DNA of 64,000 nt from JAGQYH01 sp041393015 (GTDB lineage: Bacteria > Bacteroidota > Bacteroidia > Chitinophagales > JADIYW01). Positions within the stretch are counted from its first letter, which is position 1; each line of letters begins with the position of its first letter. The notes beneath the pieces were generated by a model. The model had not been told where the DNA came from. It saw nothing but the letters and a program-made list of their open reading frames with translations, and did not search any database. This document shows positions 35,447-45,750 of the stretch, piece after piece. A program made the position numbers and the translations under genes. The DNA is taken from the NCBI GenBank assembly GCA_041393015.1, contig JAWKKV010000001.1:682001-746000 (forward strand), read 5' to 3'.

Positions 35447-36178
35447 TTGTCCTATCAAATCGTACTGCCTCAATTTGAGGGTCCATTCGACCTTCTTCTT
35501 TTCTTCATTGAAAGAGATGAGTTGGATATATACGATATTCCTATTTATAAAGTTACAACCGATTTTCTCGCTTATGTAAGACGATTAGAAGATTTAAATG
35601 TAGAGTTGGCAAGTGAATTTATTTTAGTGGCGGCTACCTTAATGAGAATTAAAGCCAAAACTTTATTGCCTCGAAAAGAATTGGATGAAGAAGGGAACGA
35701 AATCGATCCAAGGGAAGAATTGGTGCAACGTCTTTTAGAATACAAAAAATATAAAGCAGTTGTTGGCGATCTGCAACAAATGGAAGACGAAAGACAAATT
35801 TTGCATTCAAGAGGAAATATTTTGATTGAGCAAAAAAGTTTGAGTCAAATCAACTCTGTTGAAGCGGAATTAGAGTCAGTCAATTTATATAAATTGATGA
35901 AGGTTTTTCAAAAAGTAGTATCAAGATATCAAGATTCTAATTTAAGGCTTCAACACACTATCGTTAAATACGATTATACGATTAAAAGCAGCAAAGAATC
36001 AATTTTAAAATTAGTTATAGCTAAGAAAAAAGCTGATTTTACTGATTTATTTGAAGCATGTGAAAATAAAATTCACGCTGTATTTACACTCTTAGCTATT
36101 TTAGAAATGGTACAGTTAAGAGAAGTTGAAATACAAGTTGGCGAAGGATATAATAATTTTTGGTTGTTAGCTGCTTAG
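35447..36178 (+). CDS. scpA: Segregation and condensation protein A
   Basis: 243 residues from a TTG. The N-terminus YQIVLPQFEGPFDLLLFFIE is diagnostic, then the ScpA kleisin helices (LASEFILVAATLMRIKAKTLLP) and a winged-helix C-terminus (FTLLAILEMVQLREVEIQVG). It bridges the SMC dimer with ScpB to condense chromosomes. The scpB and smc genes are not in the window. Confidence 0.93.
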   Translation: MSYQIVLPQFEGPFDLLLFFIERDELDIYDIPIYKVTTDFLAYVRRLEDLNVELASEFILVAATLMRIKAKTLLPRKELDEEGNEIDPREELVQRLLEYKKYKAVVGDLQQMEDERQILHSRGNILIEQKSLSQINSVEAELESVNLYKLMKVFQKVVSRYQDSNLRLQHTIVKYDYTIKSSKESILKLVIAKKKADFTDLFEACENKIHAVFTLLAILEMVQLREVEIQVGEGYNNFWLLAA

Positions 36179-36182
36179 TTAA

Positions 36183-36683
36183 CTACTTTAAAGCTTTCCA
36201 AGAGTGCAGTGATTTTTCATAATCCGCTTGCCATAATTCTCTCTTATGGTTAAACATCCACCCAGAATAATGATAAATGTGATCGCCATTTTTCAAAACT
36301 GTCAAAATGTAGAACATCCTTTTATCTTGCAACAAACCCGTTAAGTATTGAGTATGATATTCGTATCCATTTAAATTGTAAACACTATCTTTTTCTACCC
36401 TTGGATCTAATAAATTAGATTGCAACAACTGACTTAACGAATCTAATAAAAAGCTAGGCTGACTAGTTGTCGTCATTTCACGCATAAACATATAAGTATC
36501 TCTATAACTGTTTTTTACTTGAAACTCTGCCCCTGTATATACATAGGGCGTTTTCCTCATGTAAGGTGGATATTGAATTTCCCAATCGTCACTGTACTTA
36601 TAGGTTTTAAAAACCTCACCATAATTACACGCCACTATAGCTAACGTAACCAGTATACTCGCAATTAATAGTTTAATATTCAT
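36183..36683 (-). CDS. Hypothetical lipoprotein
   Basis: 166 residues. The ATG at 36683 is chosen because it yields MNIKLLIASILVTLAIVAC with lipobox IVAC; the frame is open 13 codons further. The rest (WEIQYPPYMRKTPY, YMFMREMTTTSQPSFL) resembles a PsbP/Mog1-like fold with YTGAEFQVKN strands, but no family is certain. It is convergent with scpA. Confidence 0.65.
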   Translation of the reverse strand: MNIKLLIASILVTLAIVACNYGEVFKTYKYSDDWEIQYPPYMRKTPYVYTGAEFQVKNSYRDTYMFMREMTTTSQPSFLLDSLSQLLQSNLLDPRVEKDSVYNLNGYEYHTQYLTGLLQDKRMFYILTVLKNGDHIYHYSGWMFNHKRELWQADYEKSLHSWKALK

Positions 36684-36751
36684 ATCATTTTTTTGCACTG
36701 CAAAGTTCGTAGAAATTACCAAACTTATAACATTCTTCGACTCAATAAGTT

Positions 36752-37534
36752 TTAAAAATCACAAAGATGCCCATTTTCCTTTAACCATCTCTCCTGATTT
36801 TTATAATTCGGCATATAACTAGCCACTAGTTGCCAAAATCTTGCGGAATGGTTCATTTCCTGCAAATGACAAAGCTCGTGCAATATTACATACTCTACCA
36901 CTTCCATGGGAGCCAACAAAAGCCGTAATGAAATATTAATATTTCCCTTTACACTGCAGCTGCCCCATCTTGAATTTAGATACTTTAGAATTACGGTATT
37001 ATATTTTTTATTTAAAGTTTTATCGTTTATTCTAGATACCAGATAAATTGTTTTTTCTTTATATTGATCTTTGAAAATCTTAATCAGTAAATCTCTCGTA
37101 TTTTTATTGATATTCGCTATGGAATGTTCTTCAAAATTTCCTGTAAATATGATTTTTAAATCTTGAGGAACAACTTTTCCTTTAATTTTTGAGCTATTAT
37201 TTACGGAATGATATTCTAAAGTCCAAACATCATCTAGTACTTTGATCTGTCTATCCGTCCAATAATCTTTTTCTACATGCTTTTTATTGTAAATGTCCTT
37301 TTTGCTTAATCTTTCACTTGCCCAAGCCAATAACTTCTTTAACTCCTTTTGTTGCTCTTCTTTGCTTAAATAATTAGGCAACCGAACATTTATATTTTCT
37401 TTCAATAAAGAAATTCTACTTCCTCTTCGTTTTTCGATATATAAATGAATGGGGGCGTTAAAACCAGACAAATGCATCACTTGCTTGGTGTTAGTTGGTT
37501 TTGTTGCCTTATTCCGCTTAAATAGTAACATCAA
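36752..37534 (-). CDS. YgjP-type metallopeptidase (DUF45/SprT-like)
   Basis: 260 residues. Zinc motif H219-E220-x-x-H223 with H229 (HELCHLQEMNH) preceded by the family hallmark LNSRWGSCSVKGNI. The N-terminal part, with PIHLYIEKRRGSRISL, fits the YgjP domain. Soluble cytoplasmic zinc protease of unknown substrate. Divergent from the ABC exporter gene. Confidence 0.88.
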   Translation of the reverse strand: MMLLFKRNKATKPTNTKQVMHLSGFNAPIHLYIEKRRGSRISLLKENINVRLPNYLSKEEQQKELKKLLAWASERLSKKDIYNKKHVEKDYWTDRQIKVLDDVWTLEYHSVNNSSKIKGKVVPQDLKIIFTGNFEEHSIANINKNTRDLLIKIFKDQYKEKTIYLVSRINDKTLNKKYNTVILKYLNSRWGSCSVKGNINISLRLLLAPMEVVEYVILHELCHLQEMNHSARFWQLVASYMPNYKNQERWLKENGHLCDF

Positions 37535-37540
37535 TAAATA

Positions 37541-37548
37541 TATCTTTG
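37541..37548 (+). promoter_or_regulatory. -7 box of the ABC exporter promoter
   Basis: TATCTTTG matches TAnnTTTG exactly, 24 bases upstream of the ATG. I see no clear TTTG box at the usual distance upstream, so the promoter is incomplete by eye. Confidence 0.4.
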
Positions 37549-37571
37549 GTTGCTAAAATAGCATAGAGTTT

Positions 37572-39347
37572 ATGAAACTTCTGAAAACCTATCTTGCAAA
37601 ATATCAACTTCGCTTTTATTGGGCCTGTTTAAATAGTACACTTAATAAAATACTTGATCTTATGCCGCCCATTTTAGTAGGATGGTTGGTAGATAGTTTA
37701 AGCGGAAATATTCCTGCGTTTCTAAATGCGAAAGGAAATTTAGACGTTAAAGGAGTAGTTGTTCTTGTTATATTTTTAACCACAGTTATATTTCTTTTAG
37801 AAAGTTTTTTTGAATGGGTTTTTGATAGAAATTTTAAAAGAATTGCTCAAGACATTCAGCATGATGTAAGGCTTGATGTTTACAATAAAGTGCAGAGACT
37901 TCCTCAAGCTTATTTCGAAAACAATAGATTAGGCAACATTTTGAGTATTCTCAATGATGATATAAATCAATTGGAGCGATTCTTAAACGAAAGTTTCAAT
38001 GAAATTCTTCAAATGTTTGTCCTGTTCATTTTTGCATCCATAGCATTATCTTCTCTTTCGTGGGAACTGACTTTGGTTGGGATGGCTCCAATTCCATTGA
38101 TTATTGGTGGAAGTATGTTGTATCAAAAAATAATTGCTCCTCGCTACAAAAAGATGAGAGACACTATTGGGCTACTCAACAGCCGACTGGAAAATAATAT
38201 TTCCGGTATGCGAGTAGTAAAAATGTTTAACGCAGAACAATATGAATACAAAAGAGTAGAAGATGCCTCAAATACTTATAAGAATGACAATTACAAGATC
38301 ATCGATATTAACGTGGCTTACATTCCATTGATTCGAATTTTTATCACGGCTGGATTTGCTGTCGGTTTACTTTTAGCAGCCTTATGGGTAATAGATGATA
38401 ATGGTAAAATGAGTTTAGGTGGCATTGCCTTATATGCCATGCTAATTCAAAGGTTGCTTTGGCCAGTCACTCGATTAGGAAAAATATTTGATGATTATGA
38501 ACGCTCTAGAGCTAGTGTTCTAAGAATTGAAAGTGTTCTAAATGAAAAAGAAGAACCTCATAAAAAAGATATTGCCCCATTAAAAACACCATTTGAGCTT
38601 ATAGAAGTTAAAAACTTAGATTTTGCTTATTCAACGGATAGTTCCGTGCTAGAAGACATCAACTTTGAGGTAAAAAGAGGCACTTCGCTTGGAATCGTTG
38701 GACCAACAGGCGCCGGTAAAACTACATTGATAAAATTATTGACAAGGCTTTATGAAGTGGAAAGCGGTGAGATTTTGTTAGATGGTAGAAGCCTATCTGA
38801 TATTGATTTAAAAGAATGGAGAAGTCAAATTTCAGTAGTGAACCAAGATGCATATTTATTCCATGGCAGCATTAAAGAAAACATTGCCTATGGCCAGCCC
38901 ACAATAGATATGGCAACCATAGAAAATGCTGCAAAAATGGCGCACCTGCATGAATTTGTTTGCACTCTACCAGAAGGATATGACAGTTTAATTGGTGAAA
39001 GAGGCATAAAATTGAGCGGCGGTCAACGACAACGATTAAGCTTAGCAAGAGCTATTTTAAAGAATGCTCCATTGATGATACTTGATGAAGCCACCAGCGC
39101 TGTTGATACCCAAACTGAAAGAGCTATTCAAGAAAATATTGATTTCTTAAGTAAAAACAAAACACTCATTATTATTGCTCATCGACTATCAACTGTTAGG
39201 AACACAGATAAAATTATCGTTTTAAATAACGGAAGAATAGCCGAGGAAGGAAGCCACAATAATCTACTAAAAATTAAAAATGGCATCTATAAAGATTTGT
39301 GGTCGATACAAACCGGAACAATAGTAGAAGATGAGTTGTCAGAATAA
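37572..39347 (+). CDS. ABC exporter, fused permease and ATPase
   Basis: 591 residues. Six-helix permease domain (about 15-310), then the ATPase: Walker A GPTGAGKTT (about 377-385), Q-loop, signature LSGGQRQRLS (about 481-490), Walker B LMILDEATS, and the H-loop HRLST. A homodimeric exporter of the MsbA/multidrug group; drug, lipid or peptide substrate cannot be told from sequence. Confidence 0.93.
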   Translation: MKLLKTYLAKYQLRFYWACLNSTLNKILDLMPPILVGWLVDSLSGNIPAFLNAKGNLDVKGVVVLVIFLTTVIFLLESFFEWVFDRNFKRIAQDIQHDVRLDVYNKVQRLPQAYFENNRLGNILSILNDDINQLERFLNESFNEILQMFVLFIFASIALSSLSWELTLVGMAPIPLIIGGSMLYQKIIAPRYKKMRDTIGLLNSRLENNISGMRVVKMFNAEQYEYKRVEDASNTYKNDNYKIIDINVAYIPLIRIFITAGFAVGLLLAALWVIDDNGKMSLGGIALYAMLIQRLLWPVTRLGKIFDDYERSRASVLRIESVLNEKEEPHKKDIAPLKTPFELIEVKNLDFAYSTDSSVLEDINFEVKRGTSLGIVGPTGAGKTTLIKLLTRLYEVESGEILLDGRSLSDIDLKEWRSQISVVNQDAYLFHGSIKENIAYGQPTIDMATIENAAKMAHLHEFVCTLPEGYDSLIGERGIKLSGGQRQRLSLARAILKNAPLMILDEATSAVDTQTERAIQENIDFLSKNKTLIIIAHRLSTVRNTDKIIVLNNGRIAEEGSHNNLLKIKNGIYKDLWSIQTGTIVEDELSE

Positions 39348-39494
39348 CTCGATTGGCAATCAACACAAACAACTGAATTACAGACACTTAAAAATATTTT
39401 AGAGAGACACCCAGCCTACTTTCATCTTTTTTTGTCTGTGCTTTTTGAATAAGGGAACCATAATTTAGCAGTCTTCATTTTTGTTCCAATACCC

Positions 39495-39526
39495 AAAAAA
39501 GCTATGATTCCCGTCATGGCTTTTTT
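39495..39526. terminator. Bidirectional terminator
   Basis: AAAAAAGC-T-ATGA (39495-39507) pairs with TCAT-G-GCTTTTTT (39514-39526). A-run and T-run on either side let it end both the ABC exporter transcript (+) and the small barrel gene (-). Confidence 0.85.
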
Positions 39527-39529
39527 ATT

Positions 39530-40015
39530 TTATAGCAAATATCTTACACCAATTGTGGGCACTAAGTGAAATACGTGCCGGCTCAATCCCGGAAAGTTTC
39601 CATAACCCAATTGAAGATTTCCTTCTAGATTAAAGTTTTTTGCAAACACATAAGAGTAACCTGTTAACCCTCCTAAAGAAAAATACGCAGATTGAGTTGT
39701 TCCTCCAAAGCCCAAAAATCCCCCTACATAAAAACCGTCTAAAGTTTCTCCTATCAAGTAGTATTTATACTCCGGACTAACATAATAAAGGTCGACATCT
39801 TGAGATCTTATTCCAATATTAAAGTCTGTTCGACCTCCAATTGAATGAACGGCATTGAATGCCCACTCAGCATTAACTCCAACAGGAATAGATAAATTTG
39901 CATTGCCGCCCATATATGTTGCCAATCCGCTATGCACGCCAATTGCAATATTTTGAGAAAAAGATGAAGTTGAAAAAGCAAAACAAATTATAATTGCGAA
40001 TAAGATTTTCTTCAT
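39530..40015 (-). CDS. Small outer-membrane beta-barrel protein
   Basis: 161 residues. Signal peptide MKKILFAIIICFAFSTSSFSQ, then alternating hydrophobic strands with Gly-aromatic turns (FYVGGFLGFGGTTQSAYFSL, LQLGYGNFPGLS) and a final strand ending in Leu (GVRYLL). Probable 8-strand barrel. No operon partner. Confidence 0.7.
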   Translation of the reverse strand: MKKILFAIIICFAFSTSSFSQNIAIGVHSGLATYMGGNANLSIPVGVNAEWAFNAVHSIGGRTDFNIGIRSQDVDLYYVSPEYKYYLIGETLDGFYVGGFLGFGGTTQSAYFSLGGLTGYSYVFAKNFNLEGNLQLGYGNFPGLSRHVFHLVPTIGVRYLL

Positions 40016-40285
40016 ATCTATTTAGTTGGTTAAATATCCTTTAGGGATATAAATAAAAAAGATCGCGATAAAGATAACGAGCTAATTGTTTCTTTTAAAT
40101 TATATATAGTTACTGTTCTCTTATTTGACATTATGATTGATATATCAAACAAACAGTTAGGGTTAGAACAACTGAACATAATGCGACATTTGTCCTTAAG
40201 TAAATGGGAAGATTATTTTAAATTTCCTAAATGAGTTCTTCATCTAGACAAATATGATGATATTAGTTATATAAACAATAGCGTT
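40016..40285. other. Intergenic region, no confident feature
   Basis: Shared upstream region of two divergent genes. A 33-codon frame on the + strand (40133-40234) has no family features and is not called. No TAnnTTTG box is evident. Confidence 0.5.
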
Positions 40286-41023
40286 ATGGCAAATATTACT
40301 GAAGCTGACATTATTAATAAGTTTAGAGAAATGGTTTCTCAACGATACGAATACGCTGATTTAAAGGAACGATTTGATCTACCAAGTGAAATTACTGAAA
40401 CTGTTATTGGTGAGATTAAAGTCTACTTTTTATCAAGTATATATCCTGAAGCAACCAAAAGAAAGGAATTAGAAGATGCTTTTGCAGGCTTGGGATCATA
40501 TGTTAAAAGTCCACGAAAAATTTGGGGCTTACTAGGCAATATGTCAAGAGCGTTATTTAAGTTCGGCCGACAATTTCCAACGGCATTAAAGGCGGGAATG
40601 AGCGGATTAGATGCATTTTTGGGGGCTAAAAACTTTGAGGCAGAGATGGTTACGCAAGCCAGTTCAATGAATATTAGTGCGCCAATGAGTAATGACGATT
40701 TTGAAAAAGTAATGGCTAAATTACCGAAAGAAGATATCGATAAATTTATAGTAGATGTAGAGAAATTATTTAAAATAATGACCAATACCACATTGATAGA
40801 GAAAACAGTAGCCATATTAGATAACGTAGCCGACACGATGAGAAGTAAGCCAAATATTTATCCGCCCAAAGAAGTGGATGGCATTATGTTGGGCCGAGGA
40901 ATTTTAAAAGATGGCTATGAATTATTTTCAAAGTATGAAGAGAAAACTAAGCAATTAATGGTTAAAACAATTCATGACAATGAAATGTGGAATTCCAATA
41001 CCGTTTATGAGAAATGGGGTTAA
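40286..41023 (+). CDS. Conserved hypothetical cytoplasmic protein
   Basis: 245 residues, helical, no signal peptide or membrane segment. A Met- and Lys-rich sequence with MTNTTLIEKTVAILDNVADT and GIMLGRGILKDGYELFSKYE; I recognise no family. Followed after 60 bases by RidA on the same strand, so cotranscription is possible. Confidence 0.6.
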   Translation: MANITEADIINKFREMVSQRYEYADLKERFDLPSEITETVIGEIKVYFLSSIYPEATKRKELEDAFAGLGSYVKSPRKIWGLLGNMSRALFKFGRQFPTALKAGMSGLDAFLGAKNFEAEMVTQASSMNISAPMSNDDFEKVMAKLPKEDIDKFIVDVEKLFKIMTNTTLIEKTVAILDNVADTMRSKPNIYPPKEVDGIMLGRGILKDGYELFSKYEEKTKQLMVKTIHDNEMWNSNTVYEKWG

Positions 41024-41083
41024 AGAAAAGTTCAAATTCAAACATAAATTCAAGATTCAACCAAACCAATAAAAAACGAGACG

Positions 41084-41467
41084 ATGGCAAACAAGAAAAT
41101 AATTTACACCGATCATGCGCCAGATCCAATTGGACCATATAGCCAAGCTGTTTTAGCAGGTGACACACTTTATATTTCAGGTCAGATAGGTATTGATTCT
41201 TTTGCAGGCGTATTAATAGATGAAAACATTACCAAAGAAACAGAACAAGTAATGGACAATTTACACGCCATTTTAGAAGCTGCAGGTATGACTTTTGATA
41301 ACGTGGTTAAATGCTCTATATTCTTAAACAGTATGGATGATTTCGCTGCTGTTAATAAGGTTTATGGAAGTTATTTTGGCGACGATGCCCCAGCAAGAGA
41401 AACCGTAGCGGTAAAAACATTACCTAAAAATGTTAACGTTGAGATTTCGGCAATTGCTGTACGATAA
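41084..41467 (+). CDS. ridA: RidA family imine/enamine deaminase
   Basis: 127 residues, the full family length. ATG at 41084. Signature AVLAGDTLYISGQIG near the N-terminus and the C-terminal PARETVAVKTLPKNVNVEIS with the conserved Arg and Glu. It hydrolyses reactive 2-aminoacrylate and other enamines arising from PLP enzymes. No special context. Confidence 0.93.
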   Translation: MANKKIIYTDHAPDPIGPYSQAVLAGDTLYISGQIGIDSFAGVLIDENITKETEQVMDNLHAILEAAGMTFDNVVKCSIFLNSMDDFAAVNKVYGSYFGDDAPARETVAVKTLPKNVNVEISAIAVR

Positions 41468-41473
41468 TTCAAT

Positions 41474-41507
41474 AAAAAACCCGTAGACCCAATGTGGAGT
41501 CTACGGG
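41474..41507 (-). terminator. Terminator of the giant T9SS cargo gene
   Basis: On the minus strand CCCGTAGAC / GTCTACGGG (9 bp, 41480-41488 with 41499-41507) is followed by TTTTTTATT. It lies 64 bases past the stop of the minus-strand gene. On the + strand there is no T-run, so it is not for ridA. Confidence 0.85.
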
Positions 41508-41570
41508 CTAACAGCCATGTTAAAATTTACATGAATTTGGGTCAGTTAATTACTTTACTAACCCTTATTT

Positions 41571-44500
41571 TTATTTGTCTTGTTTAATAAAGTTCATTGA
41601 TTGAATCAAGCCTTTTGAAGCAGACGATAATTCTGCGAAATATATTCCATTATTAAATTCACTAATATCCAACTCAATTATATCAGTATCAATAGTGAAT
41701 ATTTTAGTGAATTTTTCTACGCCATTAATATCGTATACGAATAGGGTAACTTCTTCAATAACATTTAGTTTTTCTAACCCTCTAATTTTTACAAAATCAT
41801 GAGAAGGGTTTGGAAATACATCTAAACTTATACTAGCTTCAGTATTGTTAGAAGCAACTTCTAGGTCAATAATTTTTGAAAATTCATTAGTACCATCAAA
41901 ATCAACTTGCTGTAATCTATAATAGTTAATGCCTTTGTAAGGTTGTTCATCTACAAATTCGTAATGAATCTTTTTATCGGAATTTCCGGCACCATTGACG
42001 ACGCCTATTGTTTCAAAATGGATGGCATCTAAACTTCGTTGTACATTGAAATAATCATTATTGATCTCTGCGGTAGTGGTCCAATACAGATTATTCTCTT
42101 GTCCTTTATTCTCTCCGTCAAAAAAAGCGAGTTCAACTGGTAGGGCAGATCCATTTCTATAGCCAAAGTTTTTATTCAAATCTACCTGTCCATTTACTGC
42201 AAATCTAACATCATAAACTTTTTTAGTTGTAAATTGATGTCCCAACGGTAAATCTGAAGAGTCAATAACCACAATGTAAATGCCTGGATCTGACACTCCA
42301 AATGCAAAATAACCATCTGCACCTGTTGTTGTTGAAGAAATGAGAGGATCTGGTGCTCTAAGTGTTAATACTCCATTCGTATCTAAATCTCTGTACAGAT
42401 AAACATTTACACCTGCCTGTAATACATCTATTCCATTAGTTAAAATGCTGTCTAAATCTACATCTTCAAAAACGTGTCCGTCAATAAAATTAACAGATGG
42501 TCCTGTTTTACAATCGCATCCTTCAAAATCTCCTTCTGTTTCAAAGAATCCAACCAAGGTCAATGAAGAGTTTGATGTGTCTACCCTATAAAAGGCATTA
42601 TCCGGTGTTCCTTCTCTTCCGGAAGTAGAATAAAATAACCCGTCGTTGTGAAATCCTTGTCCTTCCATATCGTCTAATCCCGTTGGATTAATGACATTAG
42701 GTGTTCCGGTTGAAACATCAATTTCTACTAAATTTGTAGTGCCTCCATCATCGTTATTCATGGCAAACAAATTACCAGTATTGGGGTTAACAGCAATATC
42801 ATCTAAATCTGCCAACAATCCTCCACCGGTTGCTACAATATAATCAACTCCCGGACCAAAAGCATTTGGTACAAACTGTCCGGTAGAAACATTTATTAAA
42901 AATATAAGGTCGTGAGTTGGAGCTGTTCTTCTTTCAGTTGCCCAAAGCACATTTCTGGTTAAATCATAGGCTAATCCATCAACATCATTTAAATTTTGCG
43001 AGCCTTCTGAACCATTTGCGGTTCCTATTACTGGACCATAAGGAGTAAAAGCACCCGTAACTAAATCTATTAGTCCAAATTGGTCTTCATCTACGGCAAA
43101 CAAGCTGTCAGCATTTTTACTCATGGCAATCGCTTCAATTTCTGTTGAGCCGCCAAATGATCCAATTCTTTTGTTTTTACCACTAAATCTGTTAATAATA
43201 TGAAGGGCATCAAACTCATCATCTGAAGAAGCCACACACATACTTGTAGTACCAATATATCCAATATTGATGTTTGTTACTGCTCTTAAACTTGTTCCAA
43301 TTGTAACCGTTGGACTGCCATCTGTCATAAAATTGTATACATCAGGCATGTCATTTGGATCAACCGTAATTAAATATTGTATTGTTGTTTGAGTGGTATC
43401 TAAATATGAAATAGTCAATTCGGGTGCATATCCTCCATCAAAAGAGTAAAACTCTGCTTCGTGTCCACTTAATATAAATGCCATAGCATTTCCGGAAGAC
43501 CATCCTGAACGATCAGTAATTTCTTGAACAATACTTGTTAAACCATCCATCCTAACTTCTCGTCCATCTAATAGCGGTTTCGAGTTCGTCCATTCTGCTG
43601 TTGCCGTTGTTCTTGGTCTAGAAGATATGTTGTTCGCCGTATTGGCAAATGGCAATGCATTGTCAACGGCTTCACCTTCTATATGTATTTGTGAAATCGT
43701 TTCAGTTGTGTTAGCTGAAGTTAATCTTAAGAATGCATCAATTATTTTGGCCCCTTGAGGCACAGCAATGTTATTGAATCTATATCCAACATCGGTGATG
43801 GCACCAAATTCTCCTGACATCATTAAATCAAAATGAGTATCACTACTACCAATATCATCTTGATGCACTTCTACAGCTAATACGTTAGCACCTGTATTAA
43901 AACTTACGCCGCTTACTATAAGATTAAAATATTTTGATTCTTCTTCACCTGATACGTTTTCCGATGCTAATGTGGAGTATGAAATGGTTCCGGTTGGCAT
44001 ATTCGTTCTAGCTATTTCCACACCGTTTAGATAGATAACGGCTCCATCATCTCTTTTTAATCTGATTCTAGCAGTGTTCCATGAACCTGCTGTCATTCCA
44101 CCTGTAAATGTTTTTCTATAATAGTAGGTGTAATTACCAGAAGCAACTGTTGTTGTTATACCGGGATCTCCAAATCCAAAATCAGCTGTACCTGTGCTCC
44201 ATCCTGTTTCCGCATACCCTAAATCAATCCATGTTGGATCGGCAATATCTCCACCATCGTAGTACTTCCAAGAAGTAGCGGTGTCAATAACTAAAGTAGG
44301 CGGTAAAAAGCTTATAACACTCTTGTGTTTAGTTTTAGCTAGCGACATTGTTCCTCCAAAACCATCTTGTCCCGCATCTTCATTTGAAGCAGTAATATCT
44401 GATTTTACTGATTGAACCTCGGAAAAATAAGTCTTTAATTCATAATCTCCTTGTGCATTTGTTAAGTCAGAAAACAATCTTGGATCGCTTTCTGGATCTA

Positions 44501-45750
44501 TTTCTCCATCTAAATCTCTATCTTGATAGCAGAATACTTCAATTGCACCCTGTCCAATATCTTTTGAGGACAATGATTTGTTTACATCCAAATCTAAGAA
44601 TACTTTTCCTGAAATAGTCTCATACGTTAAAGGGTAGGCATTGGGGTCACCTACAATTTTTGTCATTTCCAATTCAAAAGAAACATCACTACTACTTAAT
44701 CCTACTTGATGTACTTCAACAGCTACCACATTAACGCCAGTGGTAATCATAGAAGCCAAAATGGTTGTCTCCCAGAATACAGTTTCGTCAGCACCTGCTG
44801 CTGTAAAATTTGCCAAATCACTATAACTAATAGTTCCACTTGGCAAACCATGTCGATATACCTCTACACCATTCACATATACTATCGCTCCATCATCTTT
44901 TCTCAGTTTGATATTTAAACTATCAGTATTTAAAATATCATCTGCGTTGAAGTAATGTCTAAAATAATAAGTTGAGTGGCCAGAACTAATAGTAGTACTT
45001 TCATCACTATCCCCAAAACCTAATTCTGCTGTGCCTGTTTCCCAGTCTTCTGTATTATCTACATGACTTAACTCTCTCCATGAAGTTCCTAAATCGGTAC
45101 CATCATCGCTATAATTCCAATATTCCCCTTGTGCAATATAAATATCGGCTGAATGATCTACGATATCTGCCGTCATGGCTAAATCAAAATGAATGTCAGA
45201 ACTTGCAGGATTATCTTGATGAATCTCCACTGCAATTACATTATCTCCATCAACTAAATAATCTGCCGGTACTATTATTGATCTAACATCAGTTTCATCA
45301 CTTCCACTAGTATTATTCACTGCGAGCGTTGAAAAAGAAATTGTACCAGCCGGCATGTTACTTCTTAATACTTCTGTTCCATTGATATAGATCACAGCTC
45401 CATCATCTCTAACTAAATCTAATAATAGATAATTGATGGTACTAGCATCAGCCACATTGAAGTGCTTTCTAAAATAATAGGTTGTTTTTGAATGATTGTT
45501 AATCGTTGTAGTCATAGGATCCCCAAAACCCAACTTAGAGTTACCATAAGACCAACAAGCATCTGCATAACCATTCGCTCTCCAAGAAGTTCCAAGATCA
45601 AGTCCTGAGTCATCGTATTTCCATTCTGAACCGAAAGCAAAGCTTGGTGATGCTTCAGGTGTGCTACCATCAGCACAAGTGGAAATATCAATACTTACTA
45701 CCGCAGTTGCACAAGCAATTGGTTGAGCATTATCACAAATTTGATAAGTG
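41571..45750 (-). CDS. Giant T9SS-secreted protein, C-terminal piece
   Basis: C-terminal ~1390 residues of one broken gene that begins near 48832. The frame stays open to 45776, but the genuine sequence ends near 45750; its first codons read as the end of an Ig-like repeat. Order: repeat module of ~155 residues (signature RDDGAVIYINGTEV then AVEIHQD) in at least three copies, with an SdrD-B-like domain (KVFLDLDVNKSLSSKDIGQG) after the second and a DNRLRE-like domain (WTNSKPLLDGREVRMDG) after the third, then a stretch like the paralog at 49083, another SdrD-B-like domain, and a type-A sorting domain (SLDVFPNPSHDFVKIRGLE). The domain set is nearly the same as the C-terminal half of the phosphatase-bearing paralog at 49083, so it is a tandem duplicate with another N-terminus. 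Confidence 0.7.
44470..45750. repeat. Source segment of a degraded duplication
   Basis: This intact coding stretch recurs at 45750-46930 with about 100 bases lost in many small deletions. The two share AAAACAATCT at the first junction. Confidence 0.85.

Noticed and set aside
40133..40234. 33-codon + strand frame between divergent genes
   Set aside because: No promoter or family support; a frame of this size is expected by chance in AT-rich intergenic DNA.
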